Positions 62,130 through 64,000 of a stretch of 64,000 bases of DNA are shown piece by piece (the first letter of the stretch is position 1; each line of letters begins with the position of its first letter). The stretch is taken from the NCBI GenBank assembly GCA_963682055.1, contig OY821750.1, forward strand, positions 1,738,501 through 1,802,500. The letters are read 5' to 3'. Both the position numbers and the translations under genes were made by a program. This stretch comes from Primula veris. Taxonomy: Eukaryota > Streptophyta > Magnoliopsida > Ericales > Primulaceae. The notes beneath the pieces were generated by a model. It saw nothing but the letters and a program-made list of their open reading frames with translations, did no database searches and was not told the DNA's origin.

Positions 62130-62708
62130 ATGGGAAGATGGATCCTTCTCGAGCACGACCAAGTCTGCAAGGCTTCCTATGACTTTTTGAGAATATACAT
62201 TAGAGCTCGTGCATGCGCAAATTGATCCAGGACACCCTTGGCAGTGATGACTTTCAACATAATATTAAACAAGAGATCGTGTCGAGCATGCCCGTCTTTG
62301 TCCAACAGAATATCCAGCAGACGAATTCCTCGAGAGTGCCCGTGCTTTTCAAATAGGATACAGCAGACGTTGATCAACTCGAGTATGCCCATAATTGACT
62401 AGTGAATTGCATGCCATACATATGAGTTCAAGGACAACTCAGCCAAGGCAAGGGGAGAATGCAGGCAAAAGGAAGTGCTCAGAATGTTCAAGGAGATGAG
62501 CACAATGGCGGCGGAGGCGAGACATAAGTTGTTTACTTCTTTTCGATCAAAACAAGGATGCTAATGATATGACTAATGTGGTTTTGTAAATAGTCTTATG
62601 AACAATGCTCTTGTAATTGTGTTTTGGTAAATGTGTTATTTGAACTTATGGTTGTTTTTAGCTTTCAGTAACATACTTTGTCATCTTTTGGTTAATGTAT
62701 AGTGGAAC
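62130..62708. other. Relic-like region, origin unclear
   Basis: Less AT-rich than its surroundings up to about 62540, with open stretches on both strands but no recognisable domain. It may be the rest of a decayed transposon. Confidence 0.3.
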
Positions 62709-62711
62709 TTA

Positions 62712-63799
62712 GGCTCTGTTTGTTTCATCGGTAAATATTTTATGCGGGAAAAGTTTTATTTTCCTATATTTTCTGCTTGTTTAGGAGATGTAAGAAAACT
62801 TTTGCGGGAAATTTTTTATTCATAAAAATTGTTAATATTTTGCAATACTTACAAGTTACCTTTACATATTAAATACTTTTTAGTCCAAAGTTATTTTACA
62901 ATACTTACAAGTTACCTTTACATATTACATATATATAAGAAGTTACTCCTTTGTACATGTTATTTCTTCTTTCTGCATATTAAGTTAGCTTTTACATAAT
63001 TTTATTTATTGCTTTTGTCTTAGGCAAGAAAAAAATGGTTGTTTCAGCTTAAAGGTTACTCTCAAAATTAACTTGTAATTTTTGTTTAACTTATATATTA
63101 ATTTTAAGTTTTATTTCAAGAGTACTAAATTATAAATAAGTTAGTTTCAACTTATTAGAACTAATATGCAGTAAGTTACTTTTATTTATCTACGAGCTAA
63201 ATTTACAAGTACCTTTTGATGTACAAGTGTTTTTAAAATATTTTTTAATAGTCGGCAAGACATTTAACTGCCACTACCAGGAACGAGACCAAATATCAAT
63301 CACCATTTAAACATTTAAGCTACTTTGTGTTAGAAATAAAAATTTGAGTAAATATTTTACGTAAGTTACTGTTTGCGATTTAATATTTACTTAAAATAAG
63401 TTAACTTTTTACGAGAAAAAAATTCTCTTTTTACATATTTTTACTATGTTTCATTTATAAGTTAATTTTTAAGTTATAAGCATTAAGTGTAATTACTTTT
63501 TTCTTAACTTATGGATTACTTTTAAAATTTTAAGTTGTGAATTATTTTAACTTATAATTAGTTAAATTTTACTTTGTTTATAACTTTTCAACATAATTTA
63601 CCTTTTGTTATGGTTACGCTTTGGTTTCAAAAATTATTTTCTTGATAATTTTAAAGTAAAATATTTCCCTTAATTTTCTTTTAATTCTGGAAAAGGTTTT
63701 CCTAGAAAAAAGATTTTCCCTCGAAACAAACACAAAGAAAGTTATATTTTCTGGGAAAATATTTTTCAGCCTATATTTTCCCTCTAAAAAATCAAAGCC
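62712..63799. mobile_element. Harbinger-like non-autonomous element, 1.09 kb
   Basis: Begins GGCTCTGTTTGTTT and ends AAAAAATCAAAGCC, inverted termini matching at 11 of 14 positions. TTA lies on both sides (62709-62711 and 63800-63802), the PIF/Harbinger target size and sequence. The very AT-rich interior has no long open frame. Confidence 0.6.
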
Positions 63800-64000
63800 T
63801 TAATGTTAGTACGTATCCCGACATATTTTGGGTGACGTGTACTTGAACTTAATGTCAGTTCAAACTTCCGTAATGTTTTAAGAACTATCGACGCTTTCTG
63901 GATTTTGTAATTACAGAGTATTTAATTTCAGTTTTTTTAAATTATATTAATATAACACATTTGCCTATTAAATAATATTAGCGATGACTTTGACAGAACA

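Overview
This window is plant nuclear DNA from a eudicot; I cannot name the species. It is AT-rich, its genes have GT-AG introns, and they include plant families (TIP aquaporin, WAT1/EamA transporter, ABCB6/20-type transporter). Plant transposons are abundant: Ty1-copia elements, LINEs, CACTA and Stowaway MITEs, and a Harbinger-like element.

Layout. 1-5316 (+): the last four exons of an ABCB6/ABCB20-like transporter. 7008-8459 (+): an intact three-exon TIP1 aquaporin. 8980-9660 (-): a basic-secretory-protease gene whose only lesion is one nonsense codon. 11201-13935: a 5'-truncated LINE with a 16-bp target-site duplication. 16351-19276 (-): an intact seven-exon WAT1-related transporter. 22146-23752 (-): ribosomal protein S15a, with a probable 5'-leader intron reaching to about 26.95 kb that is filled by a tandem array of about 175 bp units. 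28387-28569 (-): a small COA3-like mitochondrial protein, preceded upstream by a second array of 150-210 bp units and a telo-box/TATA module. 36023-39141 (+): a peroxisomal enoyl-CoA delta-isomerase with a C-terminal SRL signal, plus a tandem-duplicated dead first exon and promoter just upstream.

39.8-46.3 kb is a patchwork of relics (F-box-associated, DUF1639, WD40) inside a duplicated unit with a recurring promoter-like segment. The same unit returns at 57.5-61.4 kb around a broken JmjC-demethylase-like gene. Between these lie nested retrotransposons. A LINE remnant (46928-51350) is interrupted by an internally deleted copia element (47348-50962). A nearly intact copia element lies at 51938-56802 with 395/393-bp LTRs, a tRNA-Met primer site and a CATCT target-site duplication.

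The strongest unexpected signal is a 182-bp near-perfect palindrome (59639-59820) made by inverted duplication of a JmjC-coding segment. Any transcript through it would fold into a long hairpin matching JmjC mRNA, which is how young plant MIRNA or siRNA loci are thought to arise. Exon boundaries come from reading splice sites, frame and family similarity by eye; no database search or alignment program was used.
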